Source: Hepsetus odoe
Taxonomy: Eukaryota > Chordata > Actinopteri > Characiformes > Hepsetidae
Assembly (NCBI GenBank): GCA_017165825.1
Contig: CM029393.1
Span: 496,001 to 560,000, forward strand
Length of the DNA: 64,000 bases
Direction of reading: 5' to 3'
A program made the translations under genes and the position numbers. The notes beneath the pieces are model-generated. The model was not told the origin of the DNA. It ran no database searches and saw only the letters and a program-made list of their open reading frames with translations. This document shows positions 1-10,994 of this stretch, piece by piece; the stretch's first letter is position 1; the number at the start of each line of letters is the position of its first letter.

Positions 1-1341
1 GCCTGAGGAGTGGAGACGAAGTGTACTGGTACCGATCTTCAAGAATAAGGGTGATGCACAGAGCTGTAGTAACTATAGAGGGATCAAGTTGATCAGCCAC
101 ACCATGAAGTTATGGGAAAGAGTAGCAGAAGCTAGGTTAAGAAAAGAGGTGAGGATCAGTGAACAGCAGTATGGTTTTATGCCGAGAAAGAGCACCACAG
201 ATGCAATGTTTGCTCTGAGGGTGTTGATGGAGAAGTACAGAGAAGGTCAGAAGGAGCTGCATTGTGCCTTTGTGGATTTGGAGAAAGCATATGACAGGGT
301 GCCTAGAGAGGAGTTGTGGTTTTGTATGAGGAAGTCTGGTGTTACAGAGAAGTATGTGAGAGTAGTTCAGGATATGTATGAGGGCAGTGTAACAGTGGTG
401 AGATCTGCAGTGGGAGTGACGGATGCATTTAAAGTAGAGGTTGGATTACATCAAGGATCAGCACTGAGCCCGTTCTTGTTTGCAGTAGTAATGGACAGGT
501 TGACGGACGAGGTTAGACAGGAGTCTCCGTGGACGATGATGTTTGCTGATGATATTGTGATCTGTAGTGAGAGTAGGGAGCAGCTTGAGGAGAACCTGGA
601 GAGATGGAGATATGCTCTGGAGAGGAGAGGAATGAAAGTGAGTAGGGCAAAGACAGAATACATGAGTGTGAATGAAAGGGAGGAAAGTGGAGTGGTTAGG
701 ATGCAGGGAGTGGAGGTAACAAAGGTGGAGGAGTTTAAATACTTGGGATCAACAGTTCAGTGTAACGGCGAGTGTGGAAGAGAGGTGAAGAAGAGAGTGC
801 AGGCTGGTTGGAATGGGTGGAGAAGAGTGGCTGGAGTGATTTGTGACAGACGCGTACCAGCTAGAGTAAAAGGGAAGGTTTACAGGACAGTAGTGAGACC
901 AGCTATGTTGTATGGGTTGGAGACGGTGGCACTGACGAAAAGGCAGGAGGCGGAGCTGGAGGTGTCAGAGTTAAAGATGCTGAGATTTTCGTTGGGTGTG
1001 ACGAGGTTGGACAGGATTAGAAATGAGTATATTAGAGGGACAGCTCAGGTTAGACGTCTTGGAGACAAGGTTAGAGAAGCAAGGTTGCGTTGGTTTGGCC
1101 ATGTGCAGAGGAGAGACGATGATTATTTTGGAAGGAGGATGTTGAGGATGGAGCTGCCAGGAAAGAGGAGAAGAGGAAGACCAAAGAGGAGGTTTATGGA
1201 CGTGGTGAGAGAGGACATGCAGGTGGTCGGGTTGAAGCAGGAAGATGCAAAAGACAGGAAGAAATGGAGACAGTTGATCCGCTGTGGCGACCCCTAAACG
1301 GGAGCAGCCGAAAGAAAAAGAAGAAGAAGAAATAAGCTTAT
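1..1341 (+). mobile_element. RTE-like LINE copy A, 3' part
   Basis: This is the 3' part of a non-LTR retrotransposon, entering from the left window edge and ending in an AAG/GAA-rich simple tail just after the reverse-transcriptase stop codon. The same family recurs at least eight more times in the window, on both strands. Copy A has the longest open RT frame. RTE-like assignment rests on the FADD-type catalytic box, the short C-terminal region ending in CGDP, and the apurinic-type endonuclease seen in the more 5' copies (38.5 kb, 45.5 kb). The exact clade name is an inference. Confidence 0.85.
2..1297 (+). CDS. RTE-like LINE reverse transcriptase, C-terminal part
   Basis: The frame is open from base 2 with no start codon in the window, so the protein is 5' truncated by the window edge; it runs about 431 codons to TAA at 1295-1297. 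Visible RT motifs are VDLEKAYDRVPR (first catalytic Asp), GLHQGSALSPFLF (the template-grip motif) and MFADDIVICS (the FADD catalytic pair). After the RT core comes a thumb and connection region with KYLGSTVQ and RRVPARVKGKVYRTVVRPAMLYG, then a basic tail GKRRRGRPKRRF ending LIRCGDP. No stops or frame shifts interrupt it, unlike the other copies, so it may be recent. The product would reverse transcribe LINE RNA at a nicked target in the nucleus. Confidence 0.85.
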   Translation, partial: PEEWRRSVLVPIFKNKGDAQSCSNYRGIKLISHTMKLWERVAEARLRKEVRISEQQYGFMPRKSTTDAMFALRVLMEKYREGQKELHCAFVDLEKAYDRVPREELWFCMRKSGVTEKYVRVVQDMYEGSVTVVRSAVGVTDAFKVEVGLHQGSALSPFLFAVVMDRLTDEVRQESPWTMMFADDIVICSESREQLEENLERWRYALERRGMKVSRAKTEYMSVNEREESGVVRMQGVEVTKVEEFKYLGSTVQCNGECGREVKKRVQAGWNGWRRVAGVICDRRVPARVKGKVYRTVVRPAMLYGLETVALTKRQEAELEVSELKMLRFSLGVTRLDRIRNEYIRGTAQVRRLGDKVREARLRWFGHVQRRDDDYFGRRMLRMELPGKRRRGRPKRRFMDVVREDMQVVGLKQEDAKDRKKWRQLIRCGDP

Positions 1342-1439
1342 TGAACATCATTTTTATCAAGGGTGGGCACAACAGCCACCACCCTTTTAGCACATGCTGG
1401 GCATGATATTCTACGGTCCTCAGGGATTACACTGGCCCA

Positions 1440-1840
1440 TTCTTGTAGACAAATATCTTTCAAATCAAAAAGTTTCCATTATTGTTTACTAGACCTTGAT
1501 TTTCTGCTGTCATTATAAATTCTCAAAGTGATTGAAGGTATTGAATAGGCATTTCAAGATTGATCAAAAGATTTTTCTTCTTTTGGAAGCCTGAAATTGT
1601 TTTCTCATCTTATTACTTTTAATCATTATCCTGTTGGAAAGTCCATCCCCTTTTACTGGTAGGTAATCTCAGATTCATCTGCAGAATACCATTATATATA
1701 GTACCATTCATGTTTTCTAAGATTTAAAGTGCACCAATAACTCCTGATGAGAAACAATTGCAAAACAAAAATCTGGCACTGCCAAACATTAATCTTGGCA
1801 TTGCTTTCTTGTCCAGGCCACCTTAGTATATAAAATAAAC
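1440..1840 (-). mobile_element. Degenerate Tc1/mariner-like relic
   Basis: Read on the minus strand, the block around 1620-1770 resembles the antisense of a Tc1-type transposase middle section (a phrase about 'cctgttggaaagtccatc' and 'tctgcagaataccat' is familiar from fish Tc1-like elements). No open frame or terminal repeats remain. Assignment is by resemblance only. Confidence 0.35.
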
Positions 1841-2799
1841 CCAAATAACCAACTACTCCACTTACTATTCAGAATTTTCAATCATGTGAATGGTACAGAG
1901 CACTGGAGTGCAAAAACCCATAGAATTATTGCATGGATCAGTACATTTCCCCTTTGTTACAAGCAAACAAATAATTAAATCCCAGAATCCCTTTCCCTAC
2001 ACTACCACTAGAATGAAGGTTTACAGCTGTGTGTATTTTCAGTGTGACCTGGTCAGTAATGTTGCTGCTGGGGGAAGTAAATTCTTTTTTGTCAAAAGTA
2101 AAAGGTGAATGTTGATTAGCTTATGCTAGCTAGCTACCATCCTTTTTCCAAAAATCAGCTGTAAAATTTTCAGACTGAAAATGAACTTTCCCTTTAACTA
2201 GATAATTTAATGTTAGTCATAACTATGGCTGTATCCCAAACTGCATACTAATGCACCAAATAGTTTGTTACAATTGTTTGAAACCATTGCATTAGTACTC
2301 CATAGCGTAGTATGTAAAGCATAGGTGTTTGTGGTTTGGCACGCAGCCTGCCTGTTCTGCTTGTCAAGACCACTGCATCAGTCCCCAAAAAACAAAACGA
2401 AGCAAGAATGATGTAGTAAGGTAAGACTAAAAATATGATCATTAAAATCTTTGATCTTATCCTTAATTAAATGTTCCTTCTGAAGATGTGTGAACTACTG
2501 GTGTCCATTCTTTCATTCCCTGACTAAGACACATTTGATAGTTTAAATCCACTATCTCCTCCTCTGGATTTAGTTTTTCCTTTTGGGATTCTGCATTCTC
2601 TAACCATCATCAATCAGTGTATGCAGTTACACAATGACTATCTGGCATGTTCAAACAACCCTGGTAAAAATATGTGGTTGACAGTAGAGAAAGATTTTTA
2701 AAACCATGTTTAAGTATGTTTTTGAGATGCTGTGGTGAGATGGGGAGGGGGGGTTTACATTGCTGTGATTATTTGGGTTTTGTGTCCTTTCATAACAAT
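1841..2799. other. Intergenic, nothing assigned
   Basis: AT-rich sequence with short frames only, all under 75 codons and with no recognisable motif. A G-run lies at 2739-2753. I see no exon, RNA gene or clear repeat. Confidence 0.5.
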
Positions 2800-3530
2800 G
2801 TTAAGAAGTTAAGGAAAGACACAAGCAAGAATTCATAAGAATATTCATAAGGAAAAGACAACCACCTAGACGATCCAACTGCACTTCTAGGCTATTGAAA
2901 AATGCAAGGGTGGATGTTGGGGATATAGTTCTTCCATGTTGAGGGTTAGGGTTGTTGTCCTGTTGTAACATGAAGCTTTGCCCCAGTCCAAGGTTCAAAG
3001 AGCTCTGGAGCAAGTTATCATCAATGATGTCTCTGTGATTCTAAACTTCTTCCACTGGTACCTTCAAGGCTGCAGTAATTGTTTTCTGTAGCCTTCCTCA
3101 GATCTGCACCTCATTACAATTCTGTTTTTGAGGTTTACAGACAATTCCTTGGACTTCATGAGACATGATTGAGCTCTGACATGCACTGTCAACTATGGGA
3201 CCTTATATAGAAAGGTGTACCTTTCCCAATCATGTCCAATCAACTGAAATTACCACAGATGGACTCCAATCAAGTTGTTTAAACTGAAGGAAGATCAGTT
3301 GAAACAGAACCTGAGCTCTGGAAAAGGCCATGAATACTTGTGTACATGTTTTAATTTTGCTTTTAATAAATTAGCAAAAGTTTCAAGCAAACATTTTTCA
3401 GTTTGTTATTATTGGGTATTATGTGTTGACTTTTAAGGTAAAAATGTATTCAATCAGTTTTGGAATAGGGCTGTAGCATAGCAAAATGTGGAAAAATTGG
3501 AGCGCTGTCAATACTTTCCAGATGCATTAT
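2800..3530. repeat. Non-autonomous DNA transposon typical of fish
   Basis: The right end carries the phrase 'gctgtcaatactttccaga' followed by 'tgcat', preceded by 'ggaatagggctgtagcatag'. The body has 'ccaatcatgtccaatcaact' and 'gactccaatcaagttg'. These phrases belong to a very common fish interspersed repeat. There is no transposase frame. I am confident it is an interspersed repeat, but not of the superfamily. Confidence 0.6.
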
Positions 3531-4470
3531 ATAAGAGTGTAATTTCTTAATAATCAGTGTTTGAATGGTACTAATTTGTATCAATGTAAACATCATTTAT
3601 AGGAGGGGCTATTTGTGCCTTGATCCGTTATTTTTATTTGAGCTATACAAAGTGTTTTGTCATTGTATCTGTATTCCATTGGTTATAAGTAAATAAAAAA
3701 GATTTAAAAAAAAACTCTTTGCTTTCTTACTGGTCTTGCTGATCACTTGATTTCATGAATGGTCTTATGGTGTGTTACTGTAAATGTTGCTGCTTAGCCA
3801 TGTCCTATCAGAATGGACTATTAGATGACAGCACTTCCGTCTTTAACAAAACCTGTTCATCAGTGACTCTTAATATTTGGTTGCATATCCCCTGCTTGAA
3901 ATAACTGTATCAGATCTGTGACCACTTAAGTTTTGTTTTCTTCTTTGATTACAATTAAAGAAGAAAACAGGCTTTTCCCATGCATCTTTCAGTTGCTGCT
4001 TTTTCTAGAAGGTGTTATTCTTCTGTACTCCTGAAGTTCAACAGGGTTAGTATTTGTTGAGTGACTTTGCCAGTCCAAAACTTAACACTTTTTCCTCTGA
4101 TTAATTTAGATGCATTTCTCTGTAAATCATTTCTGTAGACTTTAGAATTATTCTGCTGCTATCACCATCAATTACATAATCAATGAATATTATTGAGCCT
4201 TTTTTTTTTTTTTTGCAGACATGCAAGCCCAATCCACTGTGCAAAAGGATTCTTTCTCCACATTCTGGCTTTTCCCTAACTGTATGGATTACATCTTGAG
4301 GTATTCAAAATGGCATCAGCTTCAAAATGCCATTCTTTTCTCGGTAGACAGCTCTCTGGTCTTCAAGCTGGTTTTTCCTTATATATCAACAATTACAGTC
4401 CTCACAGTTGAAATCCAAAACTTCAACTGAGAATAGATACTAAGAGCTAATAGTTTACATGTAATTACAC
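3531..4470. other. Intergenic, possible old transposon at 4020-4340
   Basis: Mostly unassigned AT-rich DNA. From about 4020 to 4340 the text (for example 'tgactttgccagtccaaaac') resembles the antisense of a Tc1-type transposase. A pyrimidine run ending in gcag at 4201-4218 looks like a splice acceptor, but nothing coding and conserved follows it. Confidence 0.35.
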
Positions 4471-4473
4471 CAT

Positions 4474-4622
4474 CACTGCTCCCCAGGCGCCGTCAATGTC
4501 TGCCCACTGCTACACAGTGTGTGTTAAATGCATAGGATGCATTTAATTCACTGACTGCTGTATTGTGTGCTGTCAAAGACAGCACACACTTTCACACTTC
4601 TCACTTTCATGTCATTTTCAAT
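4474..4622 (+). repeat. SINE family S1 fragment (3' body)
   Basis: The text 'catcactgctccccaggcgc' through 'ctgcccactgctacacagtg' and the ending 'actttcacacttctcacttt' match the body and CACTTT-type tail of the tRNA-headed SINE seen complete at 23750. The tRNA head is missing here. Confidence 0.6.
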
Positions 4623-4707
4623 TAAACATCTGTCAGCCTTTTATGTTCCAATACATCTGATGACTTCTAGACCTCTGTGATGTGCTGTTTTTGGCTGTGC
4701 TGTGCTC

Positions 4708-4734
4708 TGTGTGTGTGTGTGTGTGTGTGTGTGT
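4708..4734. repeat. (GT)n microsatellite
   Basis: Uninterrupted GT dinucleotides, about 13 units. Confidence 0.95.
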
Positions 4735-4882
4735 CTACACATGTATGAGACGGCATGTCTTGCTGAAGGGTTAAAGTGTGTGTGTTAGAGCAGCAAGAGG
4801 AGACCCGACGTTAAGCTCCAGTCTGCTCGTGCTACGACCTTCCAAGCCCTGCTGCACCAACCTGATATGTTATTATAGCCGG

Positions 4883-4905
4883 GTGCGCGTGCGTGCGTGC
4901 GTGCA

Positions 4906-4953
<48 letters not shown>

Positions 4954-4959
4954 CGCGCG
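4883..4959. repeat. 77-nt alternating purine-pyrimidine tract
   Basis: Mixed CG, TG and TA steps alternate purine and pyrimidine without a single break for 77 bases, ending in a (GC)n block of 15-16 bases. Such tracts readily adopt left-handed Z-DNA when negatively supercoiled; that is known chemistry, and its use here is an inference. Confidence 0.9.
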
Positions 4960-5047
4960 GTGCAGTAGTAAGATAAAGAGCTGGTATCTTCTTCACAGCA
5001 CATCTAATGCAAATCCTATTGCTACTGGGCGTCTACGTGCTCGTCAG
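4960..5047 (+). promoter_or_regulatory. Possible untranslated first exon / CpG-richer promoter zone
   Basis: From about 4960 to 5180 CpG dinucleotides are far more frequent than in the surrounding AT-rich DNA, and a good splice donor (CAG|GTAAAC) falls after 5047. The nearest downstream + strand gene is ccdc120, whose first coding exon has an acceptor just upstream of its ATG and so needs a 5' untranslated exon. This could be that exon, giving a 13-kb first intron. Only a transcript could decide. Confidence 0.25.
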
Positions 5048-6159
5048 GTAAACCCCACCATACGCATCCTCATCTTCATCACCGCGGCTCTTGTGTGTCC
5101 TGACCATTCCGCTGCTGCAAGGCGAAACAAAAACGCGTCGTTAAGGCCACGGTACCTTTGGCTCGTTCGTATGCACTGATATTTCATTTCATCTATGATT
5201 TTCACTCGTGTGTGGGTGTGCTTGGATGATTTATAGGCTGGACTGCGCCGTGTGTGTGTGTTTGCGATTGTGTATGTTTGCAGCCGCACTTAGTATTCTG
5301 CTGAGGTTCCCGCTAGCAGCGCCTCTTCTCCAGTCCTCAAAATGCTTTTTCATTCTTTAAGACATTTCCACATTTTACAGCCGTTTATTTTCACACTCCG
5401 AGGTGACAACATTGTGTCGATATATGCCACGGCAGTGATGGTCAGCAACACTTTGCGAATGGCTTAACAGCTCATTCCCCAATGCTAGTTTGTGTTATTT
5501 TCTGACAGTCTGTACTATCATTTAAGGTTTTCTCATTCATTAGGGACTTTTACACATAGCCATTGGCTTCGAAGGAGCCCTGTGCCTATGGAAATGCACG
5601 GAATATGTTGCATCTCTAACATACTGTTGAGTACAATAGTCAATGTCCTGTATGTACAGCCTACAGCAGAAGCCACTTGACTCAGTACTTCTTTATAATA
5701 TAAGCCACAGTGCATTCTCTCAGAAAAAAGGACCTCTTCTTGTCACATTTCTTGAATGAATTATACACATTTAAAGTGTAAAGTGCATCTATATTTTGAT
5801 GGGAGATTTCATGAAAGTGTACAAAAATACATGTTTTCATAGTATTGTTCTGCAACAGCAGGTAGGTCTGTTCACATGGAAAATGGCTTTTTAATGACAC
5901 ACTGAAAAGTTAAACGTTGTTTTTGTTCCTTATAAGGAGTCTCTTAACACATTTTTACACATATTCCTAGATTTCATGTAATATTTAAAACATACATCAA
6001 TTTGGCTTGCTCAGAGTCTTGGACCCAGATTTGGTAAAGCTAAAAAACTGACTTGACTTTGCAAAACATATTGAATAAAATACTCAGACTGAGTACTTTT
6101 ATGAGTACTTTTCCATTTCTATCCTTTTCGCCAAAACCTACTGCAAATTTTTCCCAATT
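5048..6159. other. Intergenic or first-intron DNA, nothing assigned
   Basis: CpG content fades by about 5340, then ordinary AT-rich DNA follows. No frame longer than about 80 codons shows a recognisable motif. Confidence 0.4.
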
Positions 6160-7430
6160 CTGTCTCTCTGTCTAGCCAAACGTTATAGGTCCTTTTCTCC
6201 CTCCTTACTGTCCAGCCTCTCATACAATTCATCATACACTTTATCTTTAGCCTTAACCACTGCTTTGTTCCGCCCTGTGCTTCATCTCCTTGTATGCCTG
6301 TCTACTTTCTTCATCTCTCTGATTATCCCACTTCTTCTTCACCTGCCTCTTCTTTTGTATACACTCTGGGACTTCTGGGTTCCACCACCATGTTTCCTTA
6401 TCCTCCATCTTCCTTCAAAATGTCACACTAAGTACCTTCCTAGCTGTCTCCCTTACCACTTCTGCAGTAGTTTCCCAGCAATTTGATAACTCTTCACTAC
6501 CCCCCAATGCATGTGTTAACTCCTGCCTGAATTCCACCTTGCAGTCTTCCTTCTTCAGCTTCTAACATTTGATCCTTGACTCTGACCTTACTTTCCTCCT
6601 CCTCTTGACCAAGGTCATCCTACAGACCACTTTCCTATGCTGTTTATTTACACTCTCTCCTGTCACTTTTTTGCAATCTCTAATCTCCTTCAGAGTGAAC
6701 ATCCTGCAAAGGATATAATCCACCTGTATGCATCTTCCTTCACTCTTATACATCACCTTTGCTCCTCCCTCTTGTTAAAATAAGTAGTAATTACAGCCAT
6801 TTCCATTCTTTTAGCAAAATCTACAACCATCTGACCTTCTACATTCCTCTCCTTGACACCATACCTACACATTACCTCTTCTTTATCTCTGTTCCTTCTG
6901 TACTCTCTCTATCATGTCATCTAACTCTCCAGAATTCTTCTACCCCCTCCATCTCACTTCCAACTTGTGAGGCATAAGCACTAACAACATTCATTATCAC
7001 ACCTTCAGCTTCCAGCTTCAAACTCTTCAAAATCTGATACATACTCTTCCTTCGGAATAACACCTATCCCATTCCTCTTTCCATCTACACCATGGCAAAA
7101 CAATTTAAATCCACCCCAATACACCTGGTCTTTCTATCTTTCCATCTAGTCTCTTGCACACACACAATAATAACCTTCCATCTCTCCATCACATCAGCTA
7201 GTTCTCTCCCTTTACCAGTCATGCTGCCAATATTCAATATTCCTAGTCTCAGTTCCACTCAACATCCCTTCCTTCTCTCCTCCTCCCTCCGGACATGTCT
7301 TCCTCTTCTTCTTCTCCTTTGGCCAACAGTATCCCAAATTCCACCAGCACCCTGTAGACTAACAGTACTGATGGCGGTCATTGTTAACCCGGGCCTTGAC
7401 ATATCTGGTATAGAAGCAAAGACTGAACTT
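6160..7430 (-). mobile_element. RTE-like LINE copy H, 5' half, minus strand
   Basis: Read on the minus strand this is the region upstream of the RT: a start-proximal part with GLTMTAISTVSLQGAGGIWD and a very basic stretch (7259-7400), then the endonuclease remnants, then the spacer matching 46269-46760. It is broken by many stops and deletions, and the RT half is absent. Together with copy A it covers nearly the whole element. Confidence 0.75.
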
Positions 7431-7521
7431 AAACCAAAACCGTAAAATGAGACTAAAGAACCAAAAGTAGAAGTGGTAGGAGGCAAAAACTTGATAAACA
7501 CTATATTATACACTATAGTAG

Positions 7522-7772
7522 GGGCAGTAGTAGCAGTAGCAGTGGCCTAGTGGTTAGGGAGTTGGCCAAAATATCAGAAGGTTGTGGGTTTGAATCCCAG
7601 ACTGTAGGTTGCCCTGAGGTACCCTTGAGCAAGGTACTGTCCCTGTCACTGCTTGATGGGGGCTTTCAGTAGCTGCCCCCTGCTGTGTGTGTATGGGTAA
7701 AATGCAGAGGTCTAATTTCGTTGTGGCTACCTGTATGCTGTGCTGTGTTCCACAATGACAAGAACTTTTACA
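7522..7772 (+). repeat. SINE family S1
   Basis: A tRNA-like head with an A box (TGGCCTAGTGG) and a B box (gggtttgaatccc) is followed by the family body ('gttgccctgaggtacccttg', 'tgcagaggtc') and ends in 'caatgacaagaacttttac'. Pol III transcription is the expected mode for such SINEs. Confidence 0.85.
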
Positions 7773-8492
7773 AGACAAGTGTTATAATTCTCTACAACAG
7801 ACATTCTCTCAAGCAGCCTAGTAATCCAAGTTGAAACCCTAATGATCAAGATGACAGGAACAATGTCAAGGAAAAACTTCCTTAGAACAAGAGTAAGAAG
7901 TATTCAGAGGAAACAAGGCTGAATAGGAAGATCTATCTGTCTGTGGTCTACACAAAATTATGGCTAAGATTATTTCAAGTTTGAGTGTCACACACCACAA
8001 TGAATCCCATTAATTTTCACTGTGAAGTGTTGAATCTGTCAGCTCCCCAGGACCCATCATGAACATCATGCCATATTTGGGAAGTGCTGTGTGGTGAAAA
8101 CAAGCAGAGCTGAACATTATGGAAATTAATATGGCCAGCATGATGTGTCTTTCCAGTAAAGAGTGAGCTGCTGTTTGCATGGTTTGTACCTTGAGGTCAA
8201 GTCACAAAACATTCTTTCAGATGTCCTACATTAAGGAAAACATATTTGCAGCAGCCAGCTGACAACAGGCACTGTACTGACATGTTGCTGCACCAGAAAA
8301 ATATGTATGACTACTGAGTTATCATGTGATGATGATTACCTTGCCTGTAATTGAAACCCCTAAAGAAGGCCACTGATGAAGAGGGTACTCCCTCATGCTG
8401 TTCTTGTGCAGGGGATGAGTGGCCAAAGGACAGGTTCTAAAAGCAGAAATCATCCATGGAAAAGAAAGATGGAGGAAGACTAAAGGATGTCT
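7773..8492. other. Intergenic, possible old transposon
   Basis: Phrases such as 'tggaaattaatatggccagc' and 'aaaagaaagatggaggaaga' suggest a decayed repeat, but no frame or terminal repeats are visible. Confidence 0.3.
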
Positions 8493-9399
8493 GGGGCAGC
8501 GGTGGCCTAGTGGTTAGGGAGTTGGCCCCGCATTGGAAGATTCAATTCAATTCAATTCAGTTTATTCTTGTATAGTGCCTTTCACAACAGAGTTGCCCCA
8601 AGGCACTTTACATAGGTGGTAGATGGTAGACAGGTTACAGTACTAGAAGTTAAAGCCAGACGACTGCGGAGGAGAGGAACCAAAAACTCCATTGTGTGGA
8701 GAAAAAAAAACCTCTGAGGGTCCAAGGTCGACTGGCTACCCAACCCCCTTGGGTATACTACCAGTACAAAGTTAGTTCGGTTTTAACTCCAGGATCAGTA
8801 CAGAGTCCCAAGCTGCTTCCCAGGCTCAGCAAGACGGGCGTGGCCCCAGGTACCGATGAGCCCCCAGGATCCCTTGGCGCATCGGATGCACAGCACAAAC
8901 CAGTTGGTAGTTAAGTATTGGACTCAGTCGATGACCACAGCGGGCCCCCCCGGACATGTGGAGAAAGAAATGGAAGGGGGATGGTCAGTAATGAGCAGGA
9001 TCCAGTAGTGACAGACACAGAAATGAAACAATACAGTGCGATGGCATGTACAGCAGCACCAGCGACATTAGTAATAGTGCACTATGGTGATTGGTGCGGG
9101 TAAGCTAAACTAAAAAAGTAAGTCTTCAGCCGTGATTTAAAGACTGAGACTGATTCGGCATCCCGTACGTAAGCAAGCAAGCTATTGTGGGTTTGATTCC
9201 CTCACCAGTAGATTACCCTGAGGTACCCTTAAGCAAGATACCGTCCCTGTCACTGCTCCCCGGGTGCTTTCAATACCTGCCCACTGCTGCACAGTGTTTG
9301 CATGGGTTAAATGCAGAGGTCCAATTTCGTTGTGGTTCACTGTGTGCTGTGCTGTGACCTCGCAATGAAAAGGGTTGTCACTTTCACTTTTCACTTTTT
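8493..9399 (+). repeat. SINE family S1 split by a LINE insertion
   Basis: The SINE head (8493-8542) stops after 'cattggaagatt' and its body resumes at about 9184 with 'attgtgggtttgattcc', ending in the full CACTTT-type tail at 9399. The 640 bp between are a LINE 3' end in reverse orientation, so the LINE came later. Confidence 0.85.
8541..9183 (-). mobile_element. Rex1/CR1-like LINE 3' end, minus strand
   Basis: The minus strand reads DAESVSVFKSRLKTYFF at about 9105-9155. That is the usual C-terminus of CR1-group (Rex1/L2-type) LINE reverse transcriptases. A roughly 560-bp 3' UTR follows, ending in a (TTGAA)n-type tail (8541-8560 on the plus strand). It is strongly 5' truncated. A second copy lies at 37889-38384 in the opposite orientation. 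Confidence 0.75.
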
Positions 9400-9483
9400 C
9401 ATGGTGAGAAGATTTCCTCAGTAGTAAGATACAAATAGTGTTACCAAGATACCAAAAGAAAAAGGTAATTTTGGTAGCATGAG

Positions 9484-9545
9484 ACAGTGGCCAAGTGGAC
9501 AGAGACCCAGGATCGGAAGATCATGGGTTTGAATCCAAGACATTG
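9484..9545 (+). repeat. SINE family S1 head fragment
   Basis: An A-box-like 'agtggccaagtggacagaga' and a B-box 'gggtttgaatcc' mark the decayed tRNA-like head; the body is missing. Confidence 0.5.
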
Positions 9546-10433
9546 AATGGCCTTTGATTTAAACTTTAGGGTAGGAGCAGACAGATTTTTTTTGGAGCCA
9601 CTTAGTCATTTAGATGCACATAGATTAGTCATTTTTGGCCTTTTTGTACAAACAACTACTCATTCACTCACTCACTCACTCATTTTCTTAGTTGCTTTTC
9701 CTGAAATGGGTCATGGTCTACAGCCTATCCCAGATGACAGCACTACCCACTGTGCCACTGTACTGCCAAATTTTAACTTGATTGTTTAAAAGTTGAACTA
9801 GACGAAACAAAGACAATGACAGAATTAAGCAAACAAAGTGATCAGTGAAACTGCCTGTTTTAGTGAAAATTAAATCAAAGAGTTGGAAAGAATACTTTCC
9901 ATAATGACTAGCTCATTAACATATTGGGTTGGAGTTTATTTTTCTCTTATCAATTGCATGAAAACAGTTTTTAAAAGCAGCAACTGGGTGTAAGCCTTGA
10001 AGAGATGCCTCTTGGTTACTTAGAGGTTCCTATTTATTTGATGAAAATGTAAGATTCTGGAGTTGTACAAATAAGCGTGTACTATCAATGACCATTCAAA
10101 GTCAGTTCTAAGACTTCCTGTCTTAGGTCATACACTTTCTAAACTGAAATTAAAAATGATTAAAATAATGACAGAAATGAAAATTCTTGCTCAGCAAGAT
10201 TATTCTTAAATAAGAAGAGTGATTATAATCCACTTCTCTAATATCCTTTGAAACTCTGATATCTAAATTGCATAAAGACGTGCATTTTATTCCCATTTTA
10301 CAACTGATGTTTTCTGCATTTTTTGCTGACCTGCACTGGTCAAAAGTGTGAACCAGCAAATAAATATTTAATGACTATTTCTATTTTGTTCATAGCTGTT
10401 TTTTTTTTTTTATTACCATTACAATGATTTGCA
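9546..10433. other. Intergenic, nothing certain
   Basis: A short (CACT)n run at 9661-9682 followed by 'tttccctgaaatgggt'-type text may be the tail of an old repeat. The rest (9780-10433) is AT-rich with no recognisable element. Confidence 0.4.
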
Positions 10434-10686
10434 GTTGGGCAGTGGTGGCCTAGTGGTTAGGGCGTTGGCCGCATGATCGGAGGATTGGGGTTTGAACCCC
10501 TTCCTAATAGGTTGCCCTGAGGTACCCTTGAGCAAGGTGCCGTCCCTGTCACGCTCCTCCCTGCAATGGGCTGGCGTCCTGTCCAGGGTGTGTCCCCCAT
10601 CCTTCACCCTGTGTGAGCTGTGTTGGACTCCAACACCCCTCCCCACAACCCCGCTTGGGACAAGCGGCAGAAAATGACTGACTGAC
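10434..10686 (+). repeat. SINE family S1, GGGACAAGCGGC-type tail
   Basis: The head and first body segment are as in the other S1 copies, but the second half is different: 'ctggcgtcctgtccagggtg' through 'gcttgggacaagcggcagaa' and an (ACTG)n end. The flanking text 'caatgattt' is present on both sides and looks like the target-site duplication. Confidence 0.85.
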
Positions 10687-10794
10687 AATGATTTTTGAGA
10701 TATTTTTATTGTTATTATTATTTTTTGCCCATTTTTGTCACTGTACCTTAAAAACTCAATGATCTTTTATTAATGATCTTTTGGTCTGATAAGG

Positions 10795-10994
10795 GGGCAG
10801 CACGGGGGTGCAGTGGGTAGTGTGTTGCCTCACTGCGAGTAGATCCTAGGTTTGATTTCTAGGCGGGATGGTCCTGGTCCATTCTGTGTGGAGTTTGCAT
10901 ATTCTCCATGTGTCCTATTCTATTTCCAAAGATGGACACGTCAGGTGGATTGATGATGCAAAATCGCCATAGATGTGTGTATGTGTGATTGCAG
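10795..10994 (+). repeat. SINE-like repeat family S2
   Basis: The text 'gggtgcagtgggtagtgtgt' plus 'gcctcactgc' resembles a tRNA-like head, and 'tgtgtggagtttgcatattc' is the well-known fish repeat body. A better copy lies at 48545. Confidence 0.65.

Noticed and set aside
971..1393. 140-codon minus-strand open frame
   Set aside because: It is antisense to the RTE-like RT. The family's purine-rich coding strand leaves long open frames on the complement. The same holds for 35723-36106, 39514-39969, 40063-40618 and 46226-47093.
4201..4430. Possible exon after a T-run and gcag
   Set aside because: It has acceptor-like sequence, but the 69 codons match nothing and the region resembles an old transposon.
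7522..7600. Genuine tRNA genes in the S1 and S3 SINE heads
   Set aside because: A and B boxes are present, but no head folds into a full cloverleaf with paired acceptor ends; they are SINE promoters.
9661..9682. (CACT)n run as a direct-repeat array
   Set aside because: It is a simple microsatellite of a few units.
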